Assembly: GCA_031265825.1 (NCBI GenBank)
Contig: JAISCD010000081.1
Coordinates: 1-64,000, forward strand
Source: Treponema sp.
Lineage (GTDB): Bacteria > Spirochaetota > Spirochaetia > Treponematales > Breznakiellaceae
Length of the DNA: 64,000 nucleotides
Direction: 5' to 3'
Made by a program: the position numbers and the translations under genes. Under the pieces are notes generated by a model. That model was not told the origin of the DNA. It worked only from the letters and a program-made list of their open reading frames with translations, and searched no databases. Position 1 is the stretch's first letter. Every line of letters begins with the position of its first letter. Positions 42,225 through 51,223 of the stretch are shown one piece after another.

Positions 42225-43061
42225 TTAAACACCCTTCGGGCGCCAGATGGCCATTTTTATTTCTACGTACTTCAAGACCTCGATGAGGAACCAGCCTATC
42301 CAGCCAAGTATCGCCATACAGACCATCATTTCGGGGATGATGAAGTAATCTTTCGCCTGTCCCAGAAGGTAGCCTATACCCATGCGCCCGCCGTAGGATT
42401 CGCCGATGAGGAGCATCACAAGCCCCATAGCCACGCCCGTCTTGAGACTCATAATGATAGAACCAAAGGCGTGCCAGAAGTAGACTTTACGAAGCAAGGT
42501 GAATTCACTTGCCCCGAACACACGGGCAGAGGCGAGATAACGCGGATCCGTGTCTTTGATACCCTGATAGGTGTTGAAAAGAATCGGATAGAAAATACCG
42601 ATGAACATAAGAAACACGTGCATTTTTGAACCTATGCCAAACAGAATTATCGTCATTGGCACCCAAGCCGGGGGCGGTATAGGCGAGAGAAGTTGCCAAA
42701 GCGGTAAGAACCACGCGCGAAACTTGAGATTCCAGCCCATAAGAAGACCAATAGGGACAGCCGTAACGACAGCCATGATAAAGGCGATGAAGAAACGCCC
42801 CATGCTATAAGCGATGTGGAGGAGGAGCTTCTTATGCCACAGCATGAACCAAAACCGCTCCACCACAACACTTAAAGGCGGCAAGAGACTTTCTGGAATG
42901 ATCTTCCATCTGGGAAGGAATTCCCACGCTAACAGCAACGTTCCAAAGACGACCAGAAAGCCCAATGAGAAAAAATTAGTCAATGAATTCTTTAAGAATC
43001 CGCCGAGTTCATTAAGAAAACGGCGGAAACCTTTAGTTTCGTAGGATTCCACGATGATCAA
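42225..43061 (-). CDS. ABC transporter permease, nitrate/sulfonate/taurine type
   Basis: 278 aa, six membrane segments with the EAA-type loop FGASEFTLLRKVYFW. Works with the ATPase at 40938 and the binding protein at 44353. TTG start at 43061 overlaps the stop of the beta-propeller gene (TTGA); a GTG 9 bp later is an alternative. Confidence 0.88.
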   Translation of the reverse strand: MIIVESYETKGFRRFLNELGGFLKNSLTNFFSLGFLVVFGTLLLAWEFLPRWKIIPESLLPPLSVVVERFWFMLWHKKLLLHIAYSMGRFFIAFIMAVVTAVPIGLLMGWNLKFRAWFLPLWQLLSPIPPPAWVPMTIILFGIGSKMHVFLMFIGIFYPILFNTYQGIKDTDPRYLASARVFGASEFTLLRKVYFWHAFGSIIMSLKTGVAMGLVMLLIGESYGGRMGIGYLLGQAKDYFIIPEMMVCMAILGWIGWFLIEVLKYVEIKMAIWRPKGV

Positions 43062-44314
43062 CGCCCGTATCCCGGAGATACTACACCGTGCGGTGTTTTA
43101 CCCACTTCGAGGTCTTCGACGAGGCTAAGATCATCAGACCTGACAATCAACGCCCTGCCGTTAGCGCCGCTACTCGCGCCTGAAGCCGCCACGATAATGT
43201 AATCACCCGTAGGATCGTATGCTTGGTGGTTGATACCACCCGTGCCGAGGGCGCCGGCGTCAATGGTGTTCTTGACCTTGATGGTACTCCAGTCAACTTC
43301 TGCGCTAGACCCATTCTTTGCCGTCGCCCCACTCAAGGCGTCAATATCAACCAGCCGCACAATGGGCCCCGTCAAACCTGTATGCTGGTGATCGTTAAGA
43401 TACGTCGATTCTTCGCAGTCAGGCTGATTCGATTCCCCGGAAAGCAGATATTTGTTGTCAGGAGAAATATCGTAGTTATGCGGTCTACCGGGAATCCGAG
43501 CGACTATTTTCTCTTCTTCGGTGTCTACCACTACGTCTCCGCCGCCGGTAGTCAACCCTGCATCAAAACTGCCAACAATAACGTGTCTACCGTTGGGATG
43601 AACCACGAGGGCGTGGAGTGTAACGCCGGTAACAGAGGCGCCAATAGCCGCATTATCCTTTAACTGCTGAAAAACATTGATCGTTTTAGATGGAGTCTGC
43701 GGAATGGTAGCTGGGAGACTTGAAATGTCATAAGACACGAGCGTTCCACCGGCGGCGCTTGTAGTCCAAAGCGTTTGGGAATCTGGCGATGTATCAAGAA
43801 CATGAGGTGCCGAACCGTGGTTTATCTTTCCAAGCCACGTCTGGTTTTCCACATCAAATACGTTAATGGCGTTGTTAAAGTCTTCTCCTTCCACAGCGCC
43901 TTTGTTATTGGAAACCGAGAACAACCACTTACCGTCATGCGAAAGGTGTTGTCCGATGGCGGCTCCGACGTTGAAGGTGTTGACCACCTCTTCCGATGCG
44001 GTATCTACCACAAGGACTTTCCCGTCCGCTGATCCCTGACGTTCACCTATCCAAAGGTATTTGCCGTCTTTGGTAACGGAAATGAAGTGGCTTTGAGCGG
44101 GATCGCCCGATACTACGGATGAAAGATCAATTGTCTTAGTAACTCTTCGGGCGTTCAAATCAATCACTGAAACGGTAGCGGAACCTGTATTTGAGATATA
44201 GATAGTTCCGTATTCTGGCGTGTCCGTGCCGCCCCTTTCCTCCGTTGAAGTGCAAGAAAGGGCGGCGAAAGAAACAGCCAAGATAAAATATTGTAAAAAT
44301 CTTTTTGTTTGCAT
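43058..44314 (-). CDS. YVTN-type beta-propeller lipoprotein
   Basis: 418 aa. Signal ending FAALSC is a clear lipobox. The mature part has repeated blades (IYISNTGSATVSVIDLNARRV, VLVVDTASEEVV, GTLVSYDISSLP) and many conserved H-x-D sites near the end. It sits between the binding-protein and permease genes of an uptake operon, an unusual place for a propeller; it may capture or sense the ligand outside the membrane. GGGA precedes ATG. Confidence 0.8.
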   Translation of the reverse strand: MQTKRFLQYFILAVSFAALSCTSTEERGGTDTPEYGTIYISNTGSATVSVIDLNARRVTKTIDLSSVVSGDPAQSHFISVTKDGKYLWIGERQGSADGKVLVVDTASEEVVNTFNVGAAIGQHLSHDGKWLFSVSNNKGAVEGEDFNNAINVFDVENQTWLGKINHGSAPHVLDTSPDSQTLWTTSAAGGTLVSYDISSLPATIPQTPSKTINVFQQLKDNAAIGASVTGVTLHALVVHPNGRHVIVGSFDAGLTTGGGDVVVDTEEEKIVARIPGRPHNYDISPDNKYLLSGESNQPDCEESTYLNDHQHTGLTGPIVRLVDIDALSGATAKNGSSAEVDWSTIKVKNTIDAGALGTGGINHQAYDPTGDYIIVAASGASSGANGRALIVRSDDLSLVEDLEVGKTPHGVVSPGYGR

Positions 44315-44352
44315 TATAATTTCCCTTAATTTACCATAAGGTTTTGGACTGA

Positions 44353-45393
44353 CTACCATGTTATACCCTTAAACTCAGGGGCGAATAGGGCGTCTCCCGG
44401 GTTTTGGTCAATAGTGCCTTGACGAACCAGCGCGTCCGCATAGCCTTTGAGTTGTTCTGTTTCAAGATGGGTCGTGAAACCGAGTTTAGGGTTACTATTG
44501 ATGATTGCTTGGCGATCAACGCTCACGTATTTCTGGGCAATATCCACGATGTCCGATGCTACAGGGTTGGCAAGGATAATCTGGTCGGCTTCGGCGATAG
44601 CGTCAATGAAAGCTTTTGCGTCATTCAGCCGTGTAGCGATGAAGTTTGTGTTTGCGTTAATCGTGCGGCAGGGCGGATTGACGCCTGCGAGGTTGGGGTC
44701 GATCTTTCCGTCCCCATCCGCGTCTGATTCGCCGTTGAAAATAGTTTTATATATCGGGTTTCCGTTAGCGTCTTTCTTGAGTAACGCAAGGGCTACGAAG
44801 GGTTCCTCAAGGATAGCGCCTTTTACCTGCCCCGCGTCCAGCGCCGCGATAGCCGCACCGGGCGCCAGAGTCGCCAGATCGAACTCGGTGTTATACTGGC
44901 TCCGCAACGTATCCCGAATGATAATAACCGCACAGCACGTAGTAGAAAGTCCGGCTATCTGTTGACCATTAAGATCAGACGGGGTTTTATAAGGCGAGTC
45001 GACAGGGACTACTAATACTGAAGTACAAGGGACTTTCACCTGACCGATGATGATAATATTCTGCCCTTTAGCGATTGGGGTAATAACCCCGGTGGGGCAA
45101 TTAAAGACAACATCCGCTTCGCCTGCCGCGACTGCCGCCACGCCAGAGCTTGTCTGTTGAATATCCACTTCGAGTCCTCGTTTCTGGAACAATCCTTTCT
45201 CGTATGCGACATAGAGGTTAAGGTGATGAGTCGAATTAGCGTCCGCCACGATAACTTTTTTCCCTGATAGGGTTGATCCCGCAGAACTTCCCAATGTCTC
45301 GTCTGGCGATGAACCAGCGTCTCTTTTTCCTTTTGCCCACAAAGTAGCGGACAGAACCGACAGTACCACAAATAAACATAGTGTCTTTTTCAT
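44353..45393 (-). CDS. NMT1/THI5-like ABC substrate-binding protein
   Basis: 346 aa. Signal MKKTLCLFVVLSVLSATLWA then KGKRD, a form common in treponemes. The fold markers are NLYVAYEKGLFQKRGLEVD, GEADVVFNCP, PSDLNGQQIAGLS and ILEEPF. This family binds sulfonates, taurine, nitrate or thiamine precursors. A DADGDGKID loop near residue 220 looks like an EF-hand calcium site. AAGGAGG precedes ATG at 45393. First gene of the operon. Confidence 0.88.
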   Translation of the reverse strand: MKKTLCLFVVLSVLSATLWAKGKRDAGSSPDETLGSSAGSTLSGKKVIVADANSTHHLNLYVAYEKGLFQKRGLEVDIQQTSSGVAAVAAGEADVVFNCPTGVITPIAKGQNIIIIGQVKVPCTSVLVVPVDSPYKTPSDLNGQQIAGLSTTCCAVIIIRDTLRSQYNTEFDLATLAPGAAIAALDAGQVKGAILEEPFVALALLKKDANGNPIYKTIFNGESDADGDGKIDPNLAGVNPPCRTINANTNFIATRLNDAKAFIDAIAEADQIILANPVASDIVDIAQKYVSVDRQAIINSNPKLGFTTHLETEQLKGYADALVRQGTIDQNPGDALFAPEFKGITW

Positions 45394-45432
45394 AAAAGAC
45401 CTCCTTATTAAAATTGCAACTTGGCTTTGCCA

Positions 45433-45483
45433 AATTCCTAGTAACATAATAGGAATTATATCCATACCGACAAAATTTGTCAA
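45433..45483 (-). promoter_or_regulatory. Promoter of the ABC operon with a candidate operator
   Basis: Minus strand TTGACA (45483-45478), 17-bp spacer, TATAAT (45460-45455). AATTCCTA (45433-45440) and TAGGAATT (45450-45457) form an inverted repeat overlapping the -10 box, where a regulator could bind. TTGGC-TTT-GCCAA follows in the leader. Confidence 0.75.
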
Positions 45484-45529
45484 GTACTTTTTGAGAAAAT
45501 TTTCATAAAAATATGAGTTCACTTTTCGA

Positions 45530-46108
45530 GTGTTAGACGACTTCACATGGGGAGTTATCCGAAAGGTAGCGCCGCTGTCCCCGACACGCACAGATAAATA
45601 ATCAGGAGGGGGGCGCATCTTTCCCTAAACGGAGGTAGGCAAACAGTCGTCCTTGTGGTGCGCCCCTCTGTCTCCAGCCCCCCTTCGGGGGTCTTCCGCC
45701 ACCCCCCAATCAGGCGCACCCTGCGGGTGCGAGGTCAACGGCGCTCCTTTTCAAACAACACCCCTTGTGAAGTATTAAAACACCTGAAAGGTGTGGGGTA
45801 ATGGCGCCACTGACAACGCGGAGGAACCCCGCGTGTGCAAGCATAGTCGTCAAGATAGAGTCAATGGCACTACTGACAACGAGTAGGTTCCGCTTGTTTA
45901 CAAGCGTAACCGTCAAGACGGGGACAGCGGCACACCCTTTCAAATAATAACCATTGTGAAGTATTTAAACACCCCTGGTGTGCGAGTCAGTGGCACCACT
46001 GACAACGCGGAGGAACCCCGCTTGCAAGCGTGGTTCCGTCAAGACGGGGTCAGCGGCACACCCTTTCGGACAATAACCATTGTGAAGTATTTAAACACCC
46101 GAAGGGTG
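45530..46108. repeat. Dispersed-repeat block with GC-hairpin copy 8
   Basis: Reverse-oriented composite element with core 45606-45668 (GGAGGGGGGCGC to GTGCGCCCCTC), then several GAAGTATTTAAACACCCGAA and AACCGTCAAGACGGGGxCAG segments and CGCTTGTTTACAAGCG hairpins. No gene seen in this stretch. Confidence 0.75.
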
Positions 46109-46137
46109 TTGACAATTATTGGTTTTTAGGTAATTAT
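46109..46137 (+). promoter_or_regulatory. Candidate promoter upstream of array C
   Basis: TTGACA (46109-46114), 17-bp spacer, AATTAT (46132-46137). If used, array C would lie in a long 5' leader of the 46611 gene. The 220 bp from here to the array hold no convincing gene. Confidence 0.45.
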
Positions 46138-46361
46138 ATCTTTATGCGACAAAAACGTCTTATCAAGACAAGAATTTTATGCGCCGCGGCGGGTCGCTTG
46201 TTGCAACGTCCAATGGATGGGAGGTTCTGTCTCCCACGCCTCTCCGTGGAATTCAGCCAATGTAATACAAATAGGGGCAATCCCACTAATACGCAGGTGT
46301 TCTCATCTTAGGGCGTGGTTGGTTGCTTGTCCAAAATAAGACGTTTTGCGCGGAGAATCAG

Positions 46362-46592
46362 TTTTAGAATTCATGAAATATATTTCATATTTCATGAAAT
46401 ATGTTTTAGAATTCATGAATTCAGCTTTAGAATTCATGAAATATGTTTTAGAATTCATGAAATATATTTTAGAATTCATGAATTCAGTTTTAGAATTCAT
46501 GAAATATGTTTTAGAATTCATGAAATATGTTTTAGAATTCATGAAATATGTTTTAGAATTCATGAAATATGTTTTAGAATTCATGAATTTAG
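46362..46592 (+). repeat. Array C: 11 x 21-bp repeat containing GAATTC
   Basis: Eleven contiguous units TTTTAGAATTCATGAAATATG (unit 2 and the ends of units 3, 6 and 11 vary). The palindromes GAATTC and TTCATGAA are in nearly every unit, giving 12 GAATTC sequences in 231 bp. The array stops 18 nt before the ATG of family copy 2, right at the AGGAGG site. Confidence 0.95.
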
Positions 46593-46610
46593 TTTTTAGG
46601 AGGAATAAAA

Positions 46611-47252
46611 ATGAGAGGTTTCATGCCGCTTGCGGAGAATAAGTTTTCGGATTTTGCCAATGTTTTTGTGGAAGCGACGGAGGCTTTTGCGGTTCTGCTT
46701 GGCATATCAGCGGAAAAAGTAACGAAGGTTAAGGCATTGCTTACCAAGTATCAGACGGCGTATACGGCGTGCGAGGCGCCCAATGCGGGTCCCATAGACC
46801 GCGAAGACCGCAGGGAGAATAGGTTCGCGCTGGAGGGCGAGATTCGTAGGATCAAGAACGCGTACATAGACGGAGACCCCAATGGTGTCGTAACTAATGA
46901 GGTGCGGATGCAGTTCGGACTGCCGCCCAGGGACAAGTCCCACACGCCGATTGAGCCGCCGCGTGAGACCCCGTCATTCTCGCTGGTATCTGGCGGGTAC
47001 TTGCAAATAACCGTGATCCACCCGGCAAAGCCGATAAATTACAACGGCGCGGTCTTGTTCTACCGCATAAGTGATGAACCGCTCACGAGCCACGAGGAAC
47101 TGACATCATCAAAATTGCTCACCCGCATGAAGGAGACTCTGGCTTTCAAGGACTCTGAACGACTGAAGACCCTGTCCGCCGCACTGTGTTGGCAAAACGG
47201 AAAAGGACAACTCGGTCCCATGTCGCCAATACAATCAATAATCATCGTCTAG
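46611..47252 (+). CDS. 21-bp-array-associated family protein, copy 2 (unknown function)
   Basis: 213 aa. N-terminal helical half with FAVLLGISAEKVTKVKALL, then EGEIRRIKNAYIDGDPNGVV and FGLPPRDKSHTPIEPP linker, and a beta-rich C-terminal half ending WQNGKGQLGPMSPI and IIIV. Same plan as copies 1, 3 and 4. No signal peptide. AGGAGG 8 nt before ATG. Function unknown; a cytoplasmic or surface-independent role is suggested only by the missing signal. Confidence 0.82.
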   Translation: MRGFMPLAENKFSDFANVFVEATEAFAVLLGISAEKVTKVKALLTKYQTAYTACEAPNAGPIDREDRRENRFALEGEIRRIKNAYIDGDPNGVVTNEVRMQFGLPPRDKSHTPIEPPRETPSFSLVSGGYLQITVIHPAKPINYNGAVLFYRISDEPLTSHEELTSSKLLTRMKETLAFKDSERLKTLSAALCWQNGKGQLGPMSPIQSIIIV

Positions 47253-47700
47253 CACCCTTCGGGTGTTTAAATACTTCACAATGGTTGTTGTCCGAACACC
47301 CTTCGGGTGTTAGACGACTTCACACGGGTTGTTGTACGAAAGGGGGCGCCGCTGACCCCGACCTGACGGTTACGCTTGCACCCTTCGGGTGTTTCAATAC
47401 TTCACAATGGTTGTTGTACGAAAGGGGTCGCCGCTGTCCCCGTCATGACGGTTGCGCTTGCTTTGCAAGCGGAACCTACTCGTGGTTAGAAGAAAGGGCG
47501 GAGCGGGACGCTTTAGAACATCCCAAGGATGCGCTTGCAGGCAAGCGGAGTCTACTCGTTGTTAGAAGAAGAGGCGGAGCGGAGCGCTTTAAAACATCCG
47601 AAGGGTGCGCTTGTAAACGAGCGGAACCTATTCGTTGTTAGAAGAATAGGCGGAGCGCTTTAAAACACCGGAAGGGTGCCGGAAGGGCGGAGTGGGGGGT
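47253..47700. repeat. Dispersed-repeat block
   Basis: Many copies of GCACCCTTCGGGTGTTTxAATACTTCACAATGG-type segments, CGAAAGGGG(G/T)CGCCGCTG(A/T)CCCCG, and GCTTGCAGGCAAGCGGAGTC-type hairpins. No gene. Confidence 0.75.
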
Positions 47701-47826
47701 GGCGGAAGACCCCGAAGGGGTCTGGAGACAGGGGGGCGCACTACAAGGGACTCTGTGTGCCGTCCTCCGTTGTGGAAAACCGCGCCCCCCTCCTGATTAT
47801 TTCGCCGTGCTTGTTAGGCACAGCAA
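47690..47826 (+). repeat. Composite dispersed element with GC-hairpin core, copy 9
   Basis: GGGGGGTGGCGGAAGACC, CCCCGAAGGGGTCTGGAGAC, core GGGGGGCGC (47731) to GCGCCCCCC (47790), then TCCTGATTATTTCGCCGTGC. Confidence 0.85.
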
Positions 47827-47838
47827 GCCAAAACAGTG

Positions 47839-48309
47839 TTAATCATCGTTGGATATTATAGGCAGAAACCGCTTTACGCCGATTATTCGCGGACCAAAGT
47901 ATTTGTCTGAAAGCGGAGAAACGACGACCCCGCGCCGTGGCCCGTCTGATACCGCGTGAATAATGGCGTTTTGGTCTAAAAGAATGGCTGAATGATTTAT
48001 ACTGCCTTTCCCGCCTCTTTGCGAGGAAAAGACGATAACGTCCCCCGGACGCGCGTCTTCCAAGGCGATAGTTTCCGCGTTTGACGCCCATATCCCCCGC
48101 GAAGAACGAGGGACGTCCATTTTGATTGCGTTATGATAGACAAACCACACGAAACCTGAACAGTCAAACCCTTTAAGGGTAGCGCCGGCCGTGCGATAAG
48201 GCGTTCCCAGACATTCCTGCGCCAATGCGATAAGGTCTTCTCGCTCGTCCGCGAATACGGAGACCCCGACAAAGGCGACTATAACTACACTTAATAGACA
48301 TTTTTTCAT
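47839..48309 (-). CDS. NlpC/P60 family peptidoglycan hydrolase
   Basis: 156 aa. Signal peptide MKKCLLSVVIVAFVGVSVFA, then a single NlpC/P60 domain: LGTPYRTAGATLKGFDCSGFV (catalytic Cys), GSINHSAILLD (His) and a third polar residue after AIIHAV. A D,L-endopeptidase for wall peptides. No binding domain, so it may need a partner. AAGGAG precedes ATG. Confidence 0.9.
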   Translation of the reverse strand: MKKCLLSVVIVAFVGVSVFADEREDLIALAQECLGTPYRTAGATLKGFDCSGFVWFVYHNAIKMDVPRSSRGIWASNAETIALEDARPGDVIVFSSQRGGKGSINHSAILLDQNAIIHAVSDGPRRGVVVSPLSDKYFGPRIIGVKRFLPIISNDD

Positions 48310-48326
48310 AACAACTCCTTCTCTAC

Positions 48327-50081
48327 TTAAAACAGCCCGCTAATCTCACCGTCCGCGGAAACATCAACGCCCATGAACGCGGGCTTTGACGGCAAGCCGG
48401 GCATGGTAGAAATATCGCCCGCAAGCGGGTACACGAAACCCGCGCCTGCTGACAACCGCGCCTCCCGTACCGGCAGACGAAAACCCTTAGGCGCACCCTT
48501 CAAAGTCGGATCATGGGATAGGGAATACTGAGTCTTCGCCATACAGATAGGCAAGCCCCCGTAACCGTGCGCCTCCAGCCATTCGAGGGAGTCCATCGCC
48601 TCTTTAGTAAAGTCAACGCCGTCCGCGCCGTAGACCTTTTGAGCAACCGCCGTTATCTTTTCAGACAGAGACTCGTCAAGCTCGTAAAGGAAGTTACATT
48701 CACCGGGTAATTCCGCGGCTTTTTCAACCGCGTGAGCGAGAGCTACGGCGCCTTCGCCGCCCTGTTCCCAATGCCGTGTAACAACCGCGTCAACCGCGCC
48801 CGCCTTTACAGCCTCATCTTTCACCAAGTCCCATTCGGCAGGCGTATCTGAAGGAAAAGCGTTTACAGCAACCACAGCCTTCGCGCCGAATCGCTTAATG
48901 ATATTGATATGAGCGCGAAGATTCGCAAGCCCCGCACGCAAAAGTTCGATGTTTTCCTCCTTATAAACCGAAGGCAGGGGCTTGCCCGGGACGACCGCAG
49001 GTCCGTTACCGTGCGCTTTCAATGCGCGTACGGTCGCCACAAGCACGACCGCATCCGGGGTCAGACCAGAGACGCGGCATTTTATATCAAAGAACTTCTC
49101 CATCCCCATGTCCGCGCCGAAGCCGCTTTCAGTAACCACATAATCAGCGTAACGAGACGCAATTAAGTCCGCAATCACCGAAGAGTTGCCATGCGCGATG
49201 TTGGCGAAGGGCCCAGCGTGAACAAAGGCGGGTTGACCTTCAAGCGTCTGCATGAGATTAGGCTTCAGCGCGTCTTTCATAAGCGCAGTCATTGCGCCCG
49301 CGACGCCGAAATCCTCGGCAGTCAGCGCCTTCCCCTTCTTATCAAACGCGAGGATCATGCGTCCAAGCCGAGCGCGGAGATCAGCCAAGTCGGTCGCCAG
49401 CGCAAGAATCGCCATGACCTCGCTTGCGACCGCTATGTCAAAGCGAGCTTCCCGCAGGGTGCCGTCCGCTTTAGCGCCCAGCCCGATAAGAATGTGGCGT
49501 AAGGCGCGGTCGTTCATGTCTACGACTCGCCCGATGCTTACACGATACGGGTCTACTTCAAGGAACTTCAGGTTTTGCTTCTCGAAATACGCGGGAGACC
49601 AACGAGACTCGTGGTAAATACGAGCGTCTACCGCGGCCGCCGCAAGGTTATGAGCCGCTTGCACCGCGTGAACATCGCCTGTAAGATGCAGGTTGAAGTC
49701 TTCCATAGGGATGATTTGGCTGTATCCACCGCCCGCAGCTCCGCCTTTTATACCGAATGTGGGTCCCATAGACGGCTGTCTGACCGCGGCGACCGCGTTT
49801 TTCCCAATAAGACCGAGTCCCTGCACAAGCCCCACAGTCGTTGTCGTTTTCCCCTCGCCGAGGGGCGTAGGGTTAATCGCGGTTACGTTGATATACTTCG
49901 CGCGAGGCTCAGGCGTGAAGGGGGCTTTGAGAATACGCCAATCAATTTTGGCTTTTAATTTACCGTATTCTTCAAGATATTGACTAGGGATATTCAAGAG
50001 CGCGGCGATGTCGCCTATCGGCTTAGGCTTTGCCGATTGCGCTATCTCAATATCAGATGGAATCTTTTTAGTTACTAACAT
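48327..50081 (-). CDS. fhs: Formate-tetrahydrofolate ligase
   Basis: 584 aa. ATP-dependent ligation of formate to tetrahydrofolate, the entry step of the methyl branch of the Wood-Ljungdahl pathway and of one-carbon metabolism. Seen: SDIEIAQSAKPKPI, the P-loop INPTPLGEGKTTTTVGL, QPSMGPTFGIKGGAAGGGY, NLHLTGDVHAV, and FVHAGPFANIAHGNSS. The function is highly diagnostic but does not by itself show acetogenesis. The -10 box TATAAT ends 5 nt before ATG; no ribosome binding site. Confidence 0.96.
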   Translation of the reverse strand: MLVTKKIPSDIEIAQSAKPKPIGDIAALLNIPSQYLEEYGKLKAKIDWRILKAPFTPEPRAKYINVTAINPTPLGEGKTTTTVGLVQGLGLIGKNAVAAVRQPSMGPTFGIKGGAAGGGYSQIIPMEDFNLHLTGDVHAVQAAHNLAAAAVDARIYHESRWSPAYFEKQNLKFLEVDPYRVSIGRVVDMNDRALRHILIGLGAKADGTLREARFDIAVASEVMAILALATDLADLRARLGRMILAFDKKGKALTAEDFGVAGAMTALMKDALKPNLMQTLEGQPAFVHAGPFANIAHGNSSVIADLIASRYADYVVTESGFGADMGMEKFFDIKCRVSGLTPDAVVLVATVRALKAHGNGPAVVPGKPLPSVYKEENIELLRAGLANLRAHINIIKRFGAKAVVAVNAFPSDTPAEWDLVKDEAVKAGAVDAVVTRHWEQGGEGAVALAHAVEKAAELPGECNFLYELDESLSEKITAVAQKVYGADGVDFTKEAMDSLEWLEAHGYGGLPICMAKTQYSLSHDPTLKGAPKGFRLPVREARLSAGAGFVYPLAGDISTMPGLPSKPAFMGVDVSADGEISGLF

Positions 50082-50086
50082 AGCGT

Positions 50087-50115
50087 ATTATACAAGCCTA
50101 CGAAGAAATTTGCAA
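50087..50115 (-). promoter_or_regulatory. Promoter of fhs, leaderless configuration
   Basis: Minus strand TTGCAA (50115-50110), 17-bp spacer, TATAAT (50092-50087), then 5 nt to ATG at 50081. Confidence 0.7.
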
Positions 50116-50122
50116 GAAATAC

Positions 50123-50151
50123 TTGACAATTTTTGATTCTTATAAAATTAT
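50123..50151 (+). promoter_or_regulatory. Promoter of the LPP20-like lipoprotein gene, leaderless configuration
   Basis: TTGACA (50123-50128), 17-bp spacer, AATTAT (50146-50151), then 5 nt to ATG at 50157. Divergent from the fhs promoter 7 bp away. Confidence 0.65.
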
Positions 50152-50156
50152 TATTT

Positions 50157-51185
50157 ATGCAGGAAAAACAACATAATATAATAACGAGACTAATCATCAT
50201 GGTTAGTGTTTTTACAGTATCGTGTGCGACCGTACCGAAGCCGAGCGTTCCTCCTGATTGGTGGCTGAATCCACCGCGGGATGCTGTATATTACTACGGA
50301 ACGGGGAGCGCAGTCGTAGCAGGTGAGGAATGGGGCGCATGGGAGGCGGCGCGGGAAGCAGGTTTGAAAGACATTGCTTATAAGGTGGAGACTCGCATAA
50401 GCGCGATGCAAATCGACTATAACCTCCAGACCAATAACCAAGAATTGAATTTCTTTACCAGCATAAGCGCCCAAATAACCGATGTTATTCTGTACGATAC
50501 CAGACCCATTAAGCGTGAGCGTAGGCGTGGGCCTGAGGGCGAGTCCTGCTATGTGCTCTTAGCAGCCCCCAAAGATAAGGCGCGTACCGTTATAAGCGAA
50601 TTCATTGAGCAAGAGGTACAAAAGAATCCGCTGTTCCAAAGGGAAACGGCGGAAAAGGTAATGGAAGCAGAGTTGAAGAAAATGGATACGCCAAACTCAA
50701 CTCCTGCGCCGATTACCCAATCATCGTCTCTGGTTAAAAAGCGAGCCGATTATGCCAAAAGAAACAGTCTTGGGACAAACCTGTCGCTGGAATGGTCTGA
50801 TGGCGAAGTTGGCATGGGAGTGGAGGTTTTAGAATTCCATTGGTCCTTCCTGCCTTTCACCTCAGGGGGCATAGGGTTGTATCCTTGTCTCATCGGCGGC
50901 TATGACACCTTGGAATCTGAGGGTATTTTCCTTGGCGGCTCCTTATACGCGGGACTGGTGTATCCTCTTACCATAAACGATGGTGGTTTTAACACACGGT
51001 TCTACACGGACTTTGTGTTTAATATCAATAGTGGAAGATACATGACAGGACTCGGTTTCGACGCGGGGCTTGCCATCACCGCAAGCGGGGTGGGGCTTGA
51101 TCTGCGGTATCGAGGAGTAGTGTATGAAGGGCATTACGTCAATTCACTGGGAATTGGGTTTGTGACTATGTTTGATGACTTATGA
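50157..51185 (+). CDS. LPP20-like lipoprotein with predicted beta-rich C-terminal domain
   Basis: 342 aa. Signal ending VFTVSCA is a lipobox. Residues about 30-145 fit the LPP20 pattern: PDWWLNPPRDAVYYYGTGSA, GLKDIAYKVETRISAMQID, ITDVILYDT. After a Q/S-rich linker the last about 140 residues look like antiparallel strands (GTNLSLEWSDGEVGMGVEVL, GIFLGGSLYAGLVYPL) ending in F, possibly an outer-membrane barrel. No ribosome binding site. It overlaps the next gene's open frame; the next ATG is 38 bp on. Confidence 0.7.
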   Translation: MQEKQHNIITRLIIMVSVFTVSCATVPKPSVPPDWWLNPPRDAVYYYGTGSAVVAGEEWGAWEAAREAGLKDIAYKVETRISAMQIDYNLQTNNQELNFFTSISAQITDVILYDTRPIKRERRRGPEGESCYVLLAAPKDKARTVISEFIEQEVQKNPLFQRETAEKVMEAELKKMDTPNSTPAPITQSSSLVKKRADYAKRNSLGTNLSLEWSDGEVGMGVEVLEFHWSFLPFTSGGIGLYPCLIGGYDTLESEGIFLGGSLYAGLVYPLTINDGGFNTRFYTDFVFNINSGRYMTGLGFDAGLAITASGVGLDLRYRGVVYEGHYVNSLGIGFVTMFDDL

Positions 51186-51223
51186 TTGGTAATATTCGCG
51201 CCCAGGCGCTTAGGAGGAATACA

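Noticed and set aside
46030-46311. 93-aa frame upstream of array C
   Set aside because: The first half is dispersed repeat and the rest (MRQKRLIKTRILC) lacks a ribosome binding site and any known motif.
46315-46642. Open frames through array C (EFMKYVL, NSKTYFM heptads)
   Set aside because: Same arithmetic effect; one of them overlaps the start of the real gene at 46611 out of frame.
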